Assembly: GCF_016862955.1 (NCBI RefSeq)
Contig: NZ_BONY01000041.1
Location: 22,460-86,459 of the forward strand
From: Rhizocola hellebori
GTDB lineage: Bacteria; Actinomycetota; Actinomycetes; Mycobacteriales; Micromonosporaceae
Length of the DNA: 64,000 nucleotides
Direction of reading: 5' to 3'
Part shown: positions 43,186 to 52,700 of the stretch, piece after piece
How positions within the stretch are numbered: position 1 is the stretch's first letter
Layout: the number at the start of each line of letters is the position of its first letter
Program-made: the position numbers and the translations under genes
The notes under the pieces: generated by a model
Database searches by the model: none
Seen by the model: only the letters and a program-made list of their open reading frames with translations
What the model was told of the DNA's origin: nothing

Positions 43186-44772
43186 ATGTTGGTGGCCGAC
43201 ATCTCCGGAGACTTTGAGATCCACCTGACCGCCGTGTACGGCGATGAGCTGGAGGGCTTTGCGCGCGATCACGGGTGGAAGTTCAGCCACATCGAGCTGG
43301 ACCGGGGTGTGTGGAAGTCGCAGCCGATGGTCAGTGTCCGGCGCAGGGGCACCCTGGACGAGCTGTGGGAGATGATGCGGATCTGGCGGGGCATGCTCAT
43401 CGACGCCGCCGCGCAGATCGTCCGGGTGAAGATCGAAGCCGCGCCGTCCAACGAAGGTGTGCCACAGACCGACGGTGACGCTGGCGGAGAGCCGCAGGGC
43501 CGGTACTTCGAGCACCACGTCAAGCTCGTGCTGTCCGATGCCGCCACGGATCGGCTAGCGGCGCTGGCCCAGCTGATCGCGCCGCATGGTGCGCGCCTGT
43601 CGCGCAACGCACGCCGCCAGCGGCCGGACGGCCGGCACGAGCGCTTCGTCACCCAGCGCTGCCACCGGGTCGGGAGGGTGACTGCGCGGCAAGAACTTGA
43701 CGCCCTGCTCGAAGCTCTGCGCATGGACGGCCAGGACATTGCCGAGATCGAGGAAGAATACGTGGTCTACGACAGCGCGTTGCGCCTCGATGAAGGCTGG
43801 CTGGACGAGCAGCCGTCGCAGGACCATGTCTCGCACGAGTTCGACATGCGCCCTGCGCCGCCGCCACATGCAGGCTTTCCGTCCACCTACCGGCCGCTTC
43901 CCGCCGATCCGCAGATCCGCCAGCCGGCGGTGTTCGACCCGGCACTCAAGCAGTTCGTCAACGCTTACCGGGCCGGGGAACCACGGTTCGTCGACGAGCA
44001 GACGGGCAACCGGTGGCGGCAGGCCCGATGGGACGCCATGACGCATTTGCTGCGCCTGATCGCCGCCGGGCCGTGGGCCAAACATCTGGTGCTGCGCGGC
44101 AGCGTTCCGCTGCGGGTCTGGCTGGGCGACGCGGCCCGGGAGCCGGGCGACCTGGATTTCGTGGTCACCCCGAGCGCAATGATGATGGAGGACCGTGCCG
44201 CGGGACGCATGCTCGACGGCATCGTTGCGGCCGTGCGTGAGCATCCCGGTGGTGGCCTGCGCGCCGACAGCGTTGCGGCCGAGGACATCTGGACCTACGA
44301 GCGGGCGCCGGGCCGCCGCCTGACCTTCGCGTTCTCCACCCCGCAGGTGCCCCATGGCAGCGTCCAGCTCGACTTCGTCTTCAACGAGACGTTGCCGGTA
44401 GCACCGATTCCGATCCGGATCCCGCCTCTGCACGACCCGATCGCCACGGCCCCGCCTGAGCTTGCGCTGGCCTGGAAAATCCTCTGGCTGGAGACCGACA
44501 AGTACCCGCAGGGAAAGGACCTCTACGACGCCACCCTGCTGGCCGAGTTCACCCCGATCTCCCTCACGCTCGTAAGGGAGGTGCTGCGCCGCGAGCTCGG
44601 TGCCGAGGCCGACTCGTTCACCGCGGCGTCAGTCCTGCGTTGGCGCTTTGAATGGGACAGCTTCCTGCAGGAGTACCCGGGCGTGCGCGGCCACCCCACC
44701 ACGTGGCAGCACCGCCTCGTCCTGGCGCTGGGGCGGTCGTTCAGCCGCCACGCAAACCAGGCAGGAGACTGA
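43186..44772 (+). CDS. AbiEii-like nucleotidyltransferase with a separate N-terminal domain, 528 aa
   Basis: The C-terminal part (about 285-525) has LVLRGSVPLRVWLG followed by GDLDFVV, the glycine-serine and D-x-D elements of AbiEii/MenT-type nucleotidyltransferases. The N-terminal 220 residues (DFEIHLTAVYGDELEGFARD, VRVKIEAAP, RYFEHHVKLVL, RFVTQRC) form a distinct domain I have seen in actinomycetes but cannot name. The usual AbiEi antitoxin gene is absent. ATG 43186 follows AAGGGA; GTG 43156 is the alternative. Confidence 0.75.
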   Translation: MLVADISGDFEIHLTAVYGDELEGFARDHGWKFSHIELDRGVWKSQPMVSVRRRGTLDELWEMMRIWRGMLIDAAAQIVRVKIEAAPSNEGVPQTDGDAGGEPQGRYFEHHVKLVLSDAATDRLAALAQLIAPHGARLSRNARRQRPDGRHERFVTQRCHRVGRVTARQELDALLEALRMDGQDIAEIEEEYVVYDSALRLDEGWLDEQPSQDHVSHEFDMRPAPPPHAGFPSTYRPLPADPQIRQPAVFDPALKQFVNAYRAGEPRFVDEQTGNRWRQARWDAMTHLLRLIAAGPWAKHLVLRGSVPLRVWLGDAAREPGDLDFVVTPSAMMMEDRAAGRMLDGIVAAVREHPGGGLRADSVAAEDIWTYERAPGRRLTFAFSTPQVPHGSVQLDFVFNETLPVAPIPIRIPPLHDPIATAPPELALAWKILWLETDKYPQGKDLYDATLLAEFTPISLTLVREVLRRELGAEADSFTAASVLRWRFEWDSFLQEYPGVRGHPTTWQHRLVLALGRSFSRHANQAGD

Positions 44773-44903
44773 CCGGCGGCGCCCCATTGCGCACCACCAG
44801 CGCGCCGGGGAATGTGGCCGGTCCGCGCCCTTTTCGAGGAGGGCGTCAGCCGCCTACGGGACGGCGACCTCCCCACGCGATCCTCGGCCTAACTTACCCG
44901 GGG

Positions 44904-45119
44904 CTATGCGTCGAGGGTTGGTGGTGTGCGCGTGGGGGCTGTCGGGCTGGCGCCTTGGCCGGAGGGAAGCCCGGGGCAGAGTCGCTGGTATGGCTGTGCT
45001 CCGAGGTAGAAGGTCCATTCCCGGCCGGTGAGGTTGCGGCCGGCTCTGCGGCACAGTTCGTGGGCCGCCCCGATGCCTGGCTTTAGTGGAACCTGGGCCG
45101 CAGCATTGCCCGGGCCCAA
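44904..45119 (-). pseudogene. C-terminal remnant of a WD40-type regulatory protein
   Basis: In the 460-bp stretch between the nucleotidyltransferase and the YbjQ-like gene the minus strand encodes AHELCRRAGRNLTGREWTFY and then PYQRLCP. This is the tail commonly found at the end of actinomycete WD40-repeat proteins. The propeller that should precede it (rightward on this strand) is missing. Probably the end of a lost gene. The rest of the stretch shows nothing supported. Confidence 0.45.
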
Positions 45120-45234
45120 CTCCGCGACCGCCCACCAGCCTCAGCCTCTACGCTTTCCTGCCCACCCCGACCGTAACGCCGAATGCGGTCCGGCCTCGGT
45201 CGTTGCCGTGCGAGCCGCACGTAGGATTCAGCTC

Positions 45235-45468
45235 GTGCTGATTTCGACTCTGCCGGAGCTGCCCGGCCGCACCTTCCAGGTCCTAGGCCTGGTCACCGCG
45301 CACGCCACCCTCGGCGCCATCGGCGGCGGCAACCCGCAGAAGATGATCCAGCAGATCATCGAACAGGCGCAACGCTTCGGCGCCGACGCCATCGTCGACG
45401 TCAAGACCGTCATCGGCGGCGACTCGGCACACTGCATGATGACCGGTACCGCAGTCAAGCTGAGCTGA
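45235..45468 (+). CDS. YbjQ/heavy-metal-binding-like (DUF74) small protein, 77 aa
   Basis: Short oligomeric-type protein: LPGRTFQVLGLVTAHATLG, then IIEQAQRFGADAIVDVKTVI and CMMTGTAVKL. YbjQ proteins form pentamers of unknown task. Starts at GTG 45235 without a clear ribosome site, which makes the exact start uncertain. Confidence 0.65.
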   Translation: MLISTLPELPGRTFQVLGLVTAHATLGAIGGGNPQKMIQQIIEQAQRFGADAIVDVKTVIGGDSAHCMMTGTAVKLS

Positions 45469-45559
45469 TCTCTTTGGACCGCGATCGGATAAGGGACGGC
45501 CTGGTCCACGCTACGATGTTGCGTTGATCGACTTTGATCGCGGCAGCCGGGGGTTGGCA

Positions 45560-46387
45560 ATGATTCGGGAGTACGCACCGGCCGACCTGGCGGATGTCCA
45601 GCGGGTGCAAGCGGCGGCGGTGGCGCACGACGGTGACATCGAAACGAAGGACCCGTTCGTGGGTCCACAGTGCCTTATCGCCGAGCTCGACGGCCGCGTG
45701 GTGGCGTACGGGTCGGCTGTGGTGTGGACCGAAGCGGACGGTACCGAGCTGCATCTGCTGCGGGGAGTTGTCGACCCCGCCACGCGTCGCCGGGGTATTG
45801 GCACGGCCCTGTTGGTGGAGCAGGAACGCCGCGCCGCCGCTGTGGCCGGGCCGCGCGGGGTGTTTGGCGGCAATGCCAACGCCAATCAGCCCGGCAGCGC
45901 GGCTTTGCTGCGAAAGCACGGCTATCAAGTGGCCTTCACGGTCGTAAGCCTGGAACGCGAGTTGCCCGACCACGCGCCGGCCCCGCTGCCGCCGACCCTG
46001 CGGTACGGCCCGATAGATCATGCGCTCACGGCCGCAGCGATCGAGGAGTGCTTCGGCGCGTCGGGACACGGCCATGTGGCGGACAGCTACGACACGAACG
46101 ACGCTCACCTGTGGAGTATTGCGTGGGCCGGCGACCAGATCGCCGGTGGCGCGATCGCTCGCCGCGACGGCGAGGTGGAATGGCTGTTCGTCCGGCCGCA
46201 ATGGCGTCGCCGCGGCCTTGGCCGCACCCTGCTCGCCGACTGCCATCGCCAGCTCGCCGAGTCGGGTCTGGCGATCGCCCGCATCGAGACGGTCGCCGAG
46301 AACGCCAACGACACCGTGGCCCTCTACACCTCGGCCGGCTATCGGATAGTGCGAGAGCGGCCGCGGTATCGCAAGCCGATGCGATGA
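45560..46387 (+). CDS. Double GNAT acetyltransferase, 275 aa
   Basis: Two GNAT folds in tandem: the first with VVDPATRRRGIGTALLVEQE (acetyl-CoA loop), the second with VRPQWRRRGLGRTLLADCHR and VALYTSAGYRIVRE. This arrangement resembles mycothiol synthase (MshD)-like enzymes, but substrate residues cannot be judged. The ATG at 45560 (MIREYAPADL) is preferred over one 12 codons upstream. Confidence 0.78.
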   Translation: MIREYAPADLADVQRVQAAAVAHDGDIETKDPFVGPQCLIAELDGRVVAYGSAVVWTEADGTELHLLRGVVDPATRRRGIGTALLVEQERRAAAVAGPRGVFGGNANANQPGSAALLRKHGYQVAFTVVSLERELPDHAPAPLPPTLRYGPIDHALTAAAIEECFGASGHGHVADSYDTNDAHLWSIAWAGDQIAGGAIARRDGEVEWLFVRPQWRRRGLGRTLLADCHRQLAESGLAIARIETVAENANDTVALYTSAGYRIVRERPRYRKPMR

Positions 46388-46483
46388 CATCCCCGCGTTC
46401 TCCAAGCCGCAAGTGCCCATGGCCGCAGTGTCTGCATTGGGCAGAACCTCCACGGGCGACGGCCAGATGGCCCGGAGCTGGGT

Positions 46484-47077
46484 TCAGCCCATGGTTCGGC
46501 CGAAGATCTCGCGAGCGGCCTGCTCGTGGGTACGGGTTGGCGGCGGGAGCACCGGGGGATGACTCCTGGCATGGTCAAGGGCAGCTTCGACGGCTGCGGC
46601 AAAGGCGGGGTCTGGGCGCCGGACCACGATCCACTGGCCGTCGCGCGACACCCGGCCTCGCGCGATCGCTGCCAGGCTCGTGGTGAGCAGGCCTACGTAC
46701 CCGGCGATCCCGGCGAGGGCGCCTGAGATGAACAACCACGGGTCGGGGTTAGCCGGATCTTCCACCAAGGCGTAGACAAGCAGCCCAGCGCCCAATACCG
46801 CAGGCACCCCCCAGGCCAGACGGCGAATGCGCCGCATCGATCGACATGAGTCGCAGTAGTACCAGACGGGGGCATCGATCCGCTTGCGGGTCGCGGCGCG
46901 AATGAGGACGAAGACGAGCAGTCCCAGCGGGATGAACGCGTATGACCAGCCGGCCGGCGCCGATTCGAACTCGGTTCGGGCCCGCAGTGTTCCGGGTTGC
47001 CCATGGCGTGCGCACACGGTCGGCACGCCATGCCCTGCGGACACCCACGTCACCGGCAGCTGTGTTGGCATTGGCAT
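46484..47077 (-). CDS. Membrane protein with Cys pairs, 197 aa
   Basis: Three membrane helices (about 45-62, 90-108 and 115-138). Between the first two is YYCDSCRSMRR, a CxxC pair, with another Cys/His group near the N-terminus (VCARHG), so a small metal or redox site is possible. C-terminal 50 residues are soluble. No family is recognised. Confidence 0.6.
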   Translation of the reverse strand: MPMPTQLPVTWVSAGHGVPTVCARHGQPGTLRARTEFESAPAGWSYAFIPLGLLVFVLIRAATRKRIDAPVWYYCDSCRSMRRIRRLAWGVPAVLGAGLLVYALVEDPANPDPWLFISGALAGIAGYVGLLTTSLAAIARGRVSRDGQWIVVRRPDPAFAAAVEAALDHARSHPPVLPPPTRTHEQAAREIFGRTMG

Positions 47078-47313
47078 CGTCTCCTCCAGCGTAATGATCG
47101 ACGGCCGTCATGATGCCACAGCGCCCGCAAGGCTGCACGCCGCCAGCCGCTACCGGCTCATAGCCGCGATTGGTTGAAGATTCACTCCGTTTTGGCCGGC
47201 GAACATTCCGTTGAGCTGGAACGGGTCGCGCGATATGATCAAGGCGTCGCCAGCGATTTAGCGACTTCCTTCCGCCAATCGGCAAACGCAACAACAGCAT
47301 CAAGGAGTGCGTG

Positions 47314-47760
47314 ATGACACGAGATGCGAAGGAACTTCGAGTTACCCTGGACTCCCTTCTATGCACGAACGCTAGCGGCGACTCCGGGGCCAATCTCGAA
47401 ATCTTCGGCAAACTAGAGGCCCGCGGAGTCTTCATCGACGGCCAAGGAGATCCTCAACCGGGATTCCAACAGGTTCTATGGGAGCAGACCGAGGATGCGG
47501 GTGGGATAAACATCGCTCCCAACACCGTGCTGCCCATCAACAAGGCCGCTCAATTCCTTGTCTTCGAACGTGATTTCCTGTGGATCGGCGGCAAGGTGGT
47601 CGAGGAGGACGACTTCTCCGATGACGTGCTGGGCGATGGATTCAGAAAAGTACCCTACAACGACATCAAAAACGAGATGATCTCCGTCGGTTTCAACAAT
47701 GCGGACCAAGAGGTCGTCGCAAGGTACGCGATAGAAGTACTGAATCTTGTCCACACCTAA
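47314..47760 (+). CDS. Hypothetical protein, 148 aa
   Basis: A strong AAGGAG six bases before ATG 47314 supports the gene. The product is soluble and acidic, with LDSLLCTNASGDSGANLEIF, FERDFLWIGGKVVEEDDF and VARYAIEVL; unlike most neighbours it has few Arg and moderate AT codons, suggesting acquisition. Function unknown. A perfect hairpin follows its stop. Confidence 0.7.
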   Translation: MTRDAKELRVTLDSLLCTNASGDSGANLEIFGKLEARGVFIDGQGDPQPGFQQVLWEQTEDAGGINIAPNTVLPINKAAQFLVFERDFLWIGGKVVEEDDFSDDVLGDGFRKVPYNDIKNEMISVGFNNADQEVVARYAIEVLNLVHT

Positions 47761-47767
47761 AGCCCTA

Positions 47768-47798
47768 GTGAGGACACCGAGCCATGCGGTGTCCTCAC
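47768..47798. terminator. Bidirectional stem-loop terminator, 12-bp stem
   Basis: GTGAGGACACCG (47768-47779) pairs perfectly with CGGTGTCCTCAC (47787-47798) around seven bases, between the convergent stops at 47760 and 47820. It can end both transcripts, including that of the giant-protein operon. Confidence 0.78.
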
Positions 47799-47819
47799 AA
47801 ATGTTGGTAGGTGACCCTT

Positions 47820-49748
47820 CTACTTGAGCGTGAGCGTCCAGGCGTCGATGCCGCCACTGTTGCCCGTGCTGACGTCTCGGACCTCTAGTGACCACGCCCC
47901 GTCGGCGGCCTCGCCGCTGAGGCCGACCGTGTATGACTTGACGATGTCGTGGAACTCGTCCCCGGCCCGCTCGTGCAACGGGAATCGTGTTCCCGTAGGC
48001 GAAATCAGGGTGACGAACAAGTCCATGACTTTGGGGTGCAGGATGGTCACGTCCACGCGGGCGGTGGGGCCGCCGTTGCCGCCGCAGCTGGAGATGGCGA
48101 TCTGGCTGACCGCGCTGCCGGAGCCGTCCGGGATGGGCACGTCGGCGCCGTTGGTGCCGGCGCAGTTCGCGTTGGTCGCCGTGACGGTGACCTGGACCCG
48201 GGCCGCGCGTACGGCTCCGCCGCTCGCGCCGGTGCCGTTGACAACGATGGTGTAGACGCCGGGCGTTGTGGCGGCAGTCGTGTTGACGGTGACTGTGTGC
48301 GCCACGCCGTCGGTCTGGATCGCACTGGTGAAGCTGACCGCGCTGTTGGGCGGGATGTCATCGGTCACGTGCAGCGTCACGCCCTGGTCCGCGCCAGCGG
48401 TTTTCGCCGCGGCCACCGTGAAGTCGACGCTCGAGCCCTGAACCACTGTCACCCCACCGAGATTCGGTGTCAGCGTGAAGTCGTTGGCCGCCGGGCAGTA
48501 GGTGTTTTCTTTGCCGATCGAGCGGAAGGGGCAGTCGGCCCAGCCCAGGAAGCGCAGCGCGGCGTCGCGGTTTCGGGTCGTCTCGGCCGGCGCCACAGAC
48601 GCCGGCGGGTAGAACCCCGTCACGATATCGAAGCTCTTCGGGTACATCTCCCAGGTGAAACTGAAGATGCCCTGGTCGCCCCACATCCAGTCGACGGTGT
48701 CGCCGGAGGTGATGTAAAGGCCGCTGCCCTGTCCGGGCCAGTAGCCGTTGGACTGGGCCATCTCGGTGCCGATCGCCTTGTGCGTGTCGTACTGGTCCTG
48801 CGTCATCCCGGGCACGATGCTGCTGAACGTGTAACCGAAGGGCCACATCACCAATTCACCGTAGGTGTGGATGTCGATGGCCTCTTTGATCTGCTGCTGC
48901 CCGCCCACCCGGCGGCTCAGGATCCAGTCGCGCACCACGGTGGCCTCGGGCGTGGACCAGGCTGCGGTGCCTCGATAGGTGTCCGAGGACTTGAACGGCG
49001 AGGAACCTCCACAGCAGCCCCATTTGTAGCCGAAGTTGCGGTTGATGTCCGTGCCGATTTTCGACGTGCCGTTGGGCTGCATGTTCTTGCGCTGGTCCTT
49101 GTAGGTCGGCCCGGACAGGTCGTATTGTGCGCCATCGGGATTGAGCATCGGGATGATCCAGATTTCGCGACTGTCCACAAGGGACGTTATCCGGCTGTCC
49201 GTCCCGTACTGGGACGTCAGCTCGGTCGCCAGATAAAGCGCCATTTCCACGGTCAGATGCTCACGGGCGTGGATGTTCGCCATGAACAGCACTTCGGGCT
49301 CGTTCTCGTCGGTAGCCACGTTGTCCGAGATCTTGATCGCGATCATGTTCTTGGCCAGGAACGACTGACCGATGATGACCTTGCTCGCGAGGGTGGGGTG
49401 AGCGGCCACGATCGCGTCCGCGGCCGCGATCATCTCCGGGTAGTCGGTGTACCCGGGGTCGACCGGCTGCCCGGTAAGGGTGCTCACGTTTCCCACCTGG
49501 AATCCGAGCGCCCTGATGCGTTGCAGCTGCTTCGGCTTGGCGTAGACGTAGAGCACCCCGTGCTCGTAGTGGTCGACGTAGGCGCCGGTGGCCGCCACCG
49601 CGGCCCGATCCGCCGCGGTGTGCGTGCCGTAAACCTGCACGGCGTCCCCGGGTGGCGCGCCCGGGTCCGCAGCTGCGGGAGAGACGAACAGGATCGTCGC
49701 CGCGGCCGCCGTGAGCGCCGCTACCAACAGGGCTAAACGCCTTCGCAT
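47820..49748 (-). CDS. Secreted M14 zinc carboxypeptidase with C-terminal P-domain, 642 aa
   Basis: Signal peptide 1-28 (ends SPAAADP), then an inhibitory-type prodomain, then the M14 catalytic domain: ANIHAREHLTVE (two zinc ligands), MLNPDGAQYDLS, INRNF and DIHTYGELVMWPFGY (third ligand), with TWEMYP supplying the late Glu. After a beta-sandwich linker the last ~130 residues form a proprotein-convertase P-domain (VDVTILHPKVMDLFVTLISP, TWTLTLK-type end). ATG 49748 follows GGAGATACCG. It lies 17 bp downstream of the giant RTX gene, so the two are one transcript. Confidence 0.87.
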   Translation of the reverse strand: MRRRLALLVAALTAAAATILFVSPAAADPGAPPGDAVQVYGTHTAADRAAVAATGAYVDHYEHGVLYVYAKPKQLQRIRALGFQVGNVSTLTGQPVDPGYTDYPEMIAAADAIVAAHPTLASKVIIGQSFLAKNMIAIKISDNVATDENEPEVLFMANIHAREHLTVEMALYLATELTSQYGTDSRITSLVDSREIWIIPMLNPDGAQYDLSGPTYKDQRKNMQPNGTSKIGTDINRNFGYKWGCCGGSSPFKSSDTYRGTAAWSTPEATVVRDWILSRRVGGQQQIKEAIDIHTYGELVMWPFGYTFSSIVPGMTQDQYDTHKAIGTEMAQSNGYWPGQGSGLYITSGDTVDWMWGDQGIFSFTWEMYPKSFDIVTGFYPPASVAPAETTRNRDAALRFLGWADCPFRSIGKENTYCPAANDFTLTPNLGGVTVVQGSSVDFTVAAAKTAGADQGVTLHVTDDIPPNSAVSFTSAIQTDGVAHTVTVNTTAATTPGVYTIVVNGTGASGGAVRAARVQVTVTATNANCAGTNGADVPIPDGSGSAVSQIAISSCGGNGGPTARVDVTILHPKVMDLFVTLISPTGTRFPLHERAGDEFHDIVKSYTVGLSGEAADGAWSLEVRDVSTGNSGGIDAWTLTLK

Positions 49749-49765
49749 CGGTATCTCCATCGAAA

Positions 49766-52700
49766 TCAGTCCGTGCAGGAGGTGGGGTCGTCGAAGTGGC
49801 CCGGTGTGGTCGGGTAGGCACTGCCTGCCCCATGGGCACCTGTATCGCTCATGTAGGTGAAGCCGAGCTCGATGAAGGCCGAGGTGCCGGCCGTTGTCAC
49901 GTCCGTGACCGACCTGCCCAGCGAGTCCGACCAGGCGATCTTCGTCAGGAAGTTCTGCATGGAAGGGCTGTGCTGGCGGATGTCGTTGTATCCGCCGTTG
50001 GCCGCGTTGCAGTGGGTGTAAAGGTTGTACGAGCCGTTCCAGTCGATGAGCCGGTCACCGGCGTTCGGCCCGTTCTGCGCCACGTCGCCCTGCAACACGT
50101 CGCGGTCCCAGCCGCCGTAGAGCCAGTCGGTCCCTTGGTGGTTCTGGTTGTCCGCCAGGGAGGCGTTCGTCTGGTCGGTCCATTCGAACCAGACACACGG
50201 GTCCTTGGTCACACTGCCGATCGTCTGCGGCCACAGGCCCGGCACGCAGTCCGGGTAGGTGCCGCGCGGCTTGAAGTCAAGCAGATCCGAATTGATGCCC
50301 TGATCCACCGAGATGCTCGCGCCGCCGAAGACGTGGTCCACGAACTGGTCGCGGCTGCCGCGCGCCTTCGGGTCGAAGACGCCGCCGGTCTTGCACTCAG
50401 GCTCGTTGGCATCGAGCACCGGGTCGCAACCCTTGCCGCCATAGAGGATGTCAGAGCCGCGCGAGCCGAAAACCATGTCGCCGCCGCTGTCGCCGTTGAT
50501 GAGGTCGTCGCCGAGGGCGCCGTGCAGGTTGTCGTTGCCCGACCCGCCACGGATCCGGTCGTTGCCGCCGAAGCTGATGCCGTCGTAGGCCATCGGCGTG
50601 CCGGTCGAGGTGCCGACCCAGACGTCACCGTCGGTGTCGTGCAGCAGGTCCACGCGCCGGTCGTAATAGCCTGCCCGGAATCCGGTGAACGACTCCTGCG
50701 GGACACCGCTCACCGTGACGGTGAAACCAAGCGCCGCAACGTCATCGGCGTTGAGGTACTGGTTCATCACGCCGCCGCGGTCGCCGACGATCGCGTCCTG
50801 GCCGGCCTCGCCGTAGATGGTGTCCGCGCCGAGTTCACCGAACAGGTCGTCGTCGCCGTTGCCGCCATAGACGGTGTCGTCGCCGTCCTGGGCCCAGATG
50901 CCGTCATTGCCGTCGTCGCCGTAGGCGACGTCAGCGCCGAACGCGGTGGCCGGCTCACATGTGGCCTGTGCCGTGGTGCAGAAGCGGGTCGATGGTCCGG
51001 GCAGGGCCGGGTCATGGCTTCGCACGATGGTCGCATTGGTCAGGTTTGCTCCTGTGGGGTACCGCTCCGTGTAGACCTTGTCCTTGCCGTTGACGATGGT
51101 CCGCAGCAGGGATCCGTTGTCGCCCAGGATGACGTCGTCAGCGCCATTGCCTTCGATCACATCCGCGACGTCACGGAAAGCCTGTGCCGAGCTGCCGCCG
51201 ATGAGGTCGTCCTGACCGTCCGGAGTGGATACTCCAACCAGGACGGCCGTGGGTCCGGCCGTGCCGGGCCAGGGCTGTGCCGGTAGCGGGGTGACCGTGG
51301 CGTGCCCGGCCACGCCGAGGCCGACATCGCCGCGCAGCGTGTCCGCACCGCCGTTGCCTTCGGCATAGTCGCCATCTCCGTCGCCGCTGATCGCGTCATC
51401 GCCGTCCTGGCCCCAGGCCAGGTCGACCCCGTCGCCGCCGCTGATCCGGTCGGCCCCACTGCGGGTGGTGTCCGCCGCTGCCTTGTCATAAAGCGTGACG
51501 ATGCGCGGGACGATCGGCAGGCCGTCGGCGCCGGTGCGCGACGTGACCGGGGAAGGCAGTTCCGGGCCGACCGGGCGCAGCACCACGCCGTTGTCGCCCA
51601 GGATCACGTCGGACCCGGGGCCGCCGAACAGCCCGTCGGCGGTGTCCGGCTGGGTGGCCGGCGCCGAGGTGAACGAGCCGCCGACGAGATCGTCGTCGCC
51701 CGCGTCACCCTCGACCCAGTCACTGTCCGGGCCGCCCTCGGCATAGTCGCTTTCGGTTCCGCCCTGGACCCGGTCGGTGCCACGCTGACCCAGCAGCACG
51801 TCGTTGCCGGCGTCGCCGTTGATCAGGTCGTTGCCGCTGGTGCCCGCCGCAGGGGTGAAGCCCAGGTCCAGCAACGTGATCTGCCGTTCCAGGGTGCCCC
51901 GGCCCAGGGTCAATCGGGTCGACGGGCCGGTGGTGATGACCGCGTTGTCGCCCGCGATCAGGTCGGCGTCGGCGTCACCGTAAAGGAAATCGCCGTCGTC
52001 GGGCCTACCCGTGCCCGGTGCGGCTGTCTCGCTCGAGCCGCCGATGATGGCATCTGTCCCGGTGCCGCCATGGATGGTGTCCGTGGCGTTGTTGCCTTCG
52101 ATCACGTCGTTGTCGTCGTCACCGTTGATGGTGTCGTTGGCCAGACCGCCGTAGGCGAAGTCGTTGCCGACGCCACCGAAGATGACGTCTGCTCCACCCG
52201 CGAGCGGGAACAGGCCGGTCAGGTCCAGCGGGTAGCCCGCGGCGGTGCCGTTGTCACCCACGAGGTGGTCGGCGCCGCTCTCGCCGTAGAGGAAGTCACC
52301 CTGATCCGCGGCTTCCGCGGCACGGGTGCCACCGAAGAGGAAGTCGTCGCCGTCACCGCCGATGATGTTGTCAGTACCGTTGTTGCCCTCGGCGGTGTCC
52401 ACTTCGGACCCGCCGTAGAGGCCATCGTTGTCCTCGTTGCCGTATAGGAAGTCGGCACCCGCCTCGCCATAGACCGTGTCGGTGCCCGGACCGCCCCAGC
52501 CCTTGTCCCCGCCGCCGCCCAGCTGCAGCGTGTCGTTGCCGAGCTGCCCGCAAGCACGGTCGTTGCCCGCACCGAGCTCGGTGCGGTCGTCGCCGCTGCC
52601 CGCGGAGACCACATCGGCTCCGGCTCCGCCCAGGATCAGGTCGGAGGCACCCTGGTCGGCCGGGTTCACCTGGACGTAATTGGTGTTGTCGGCACAGGTT

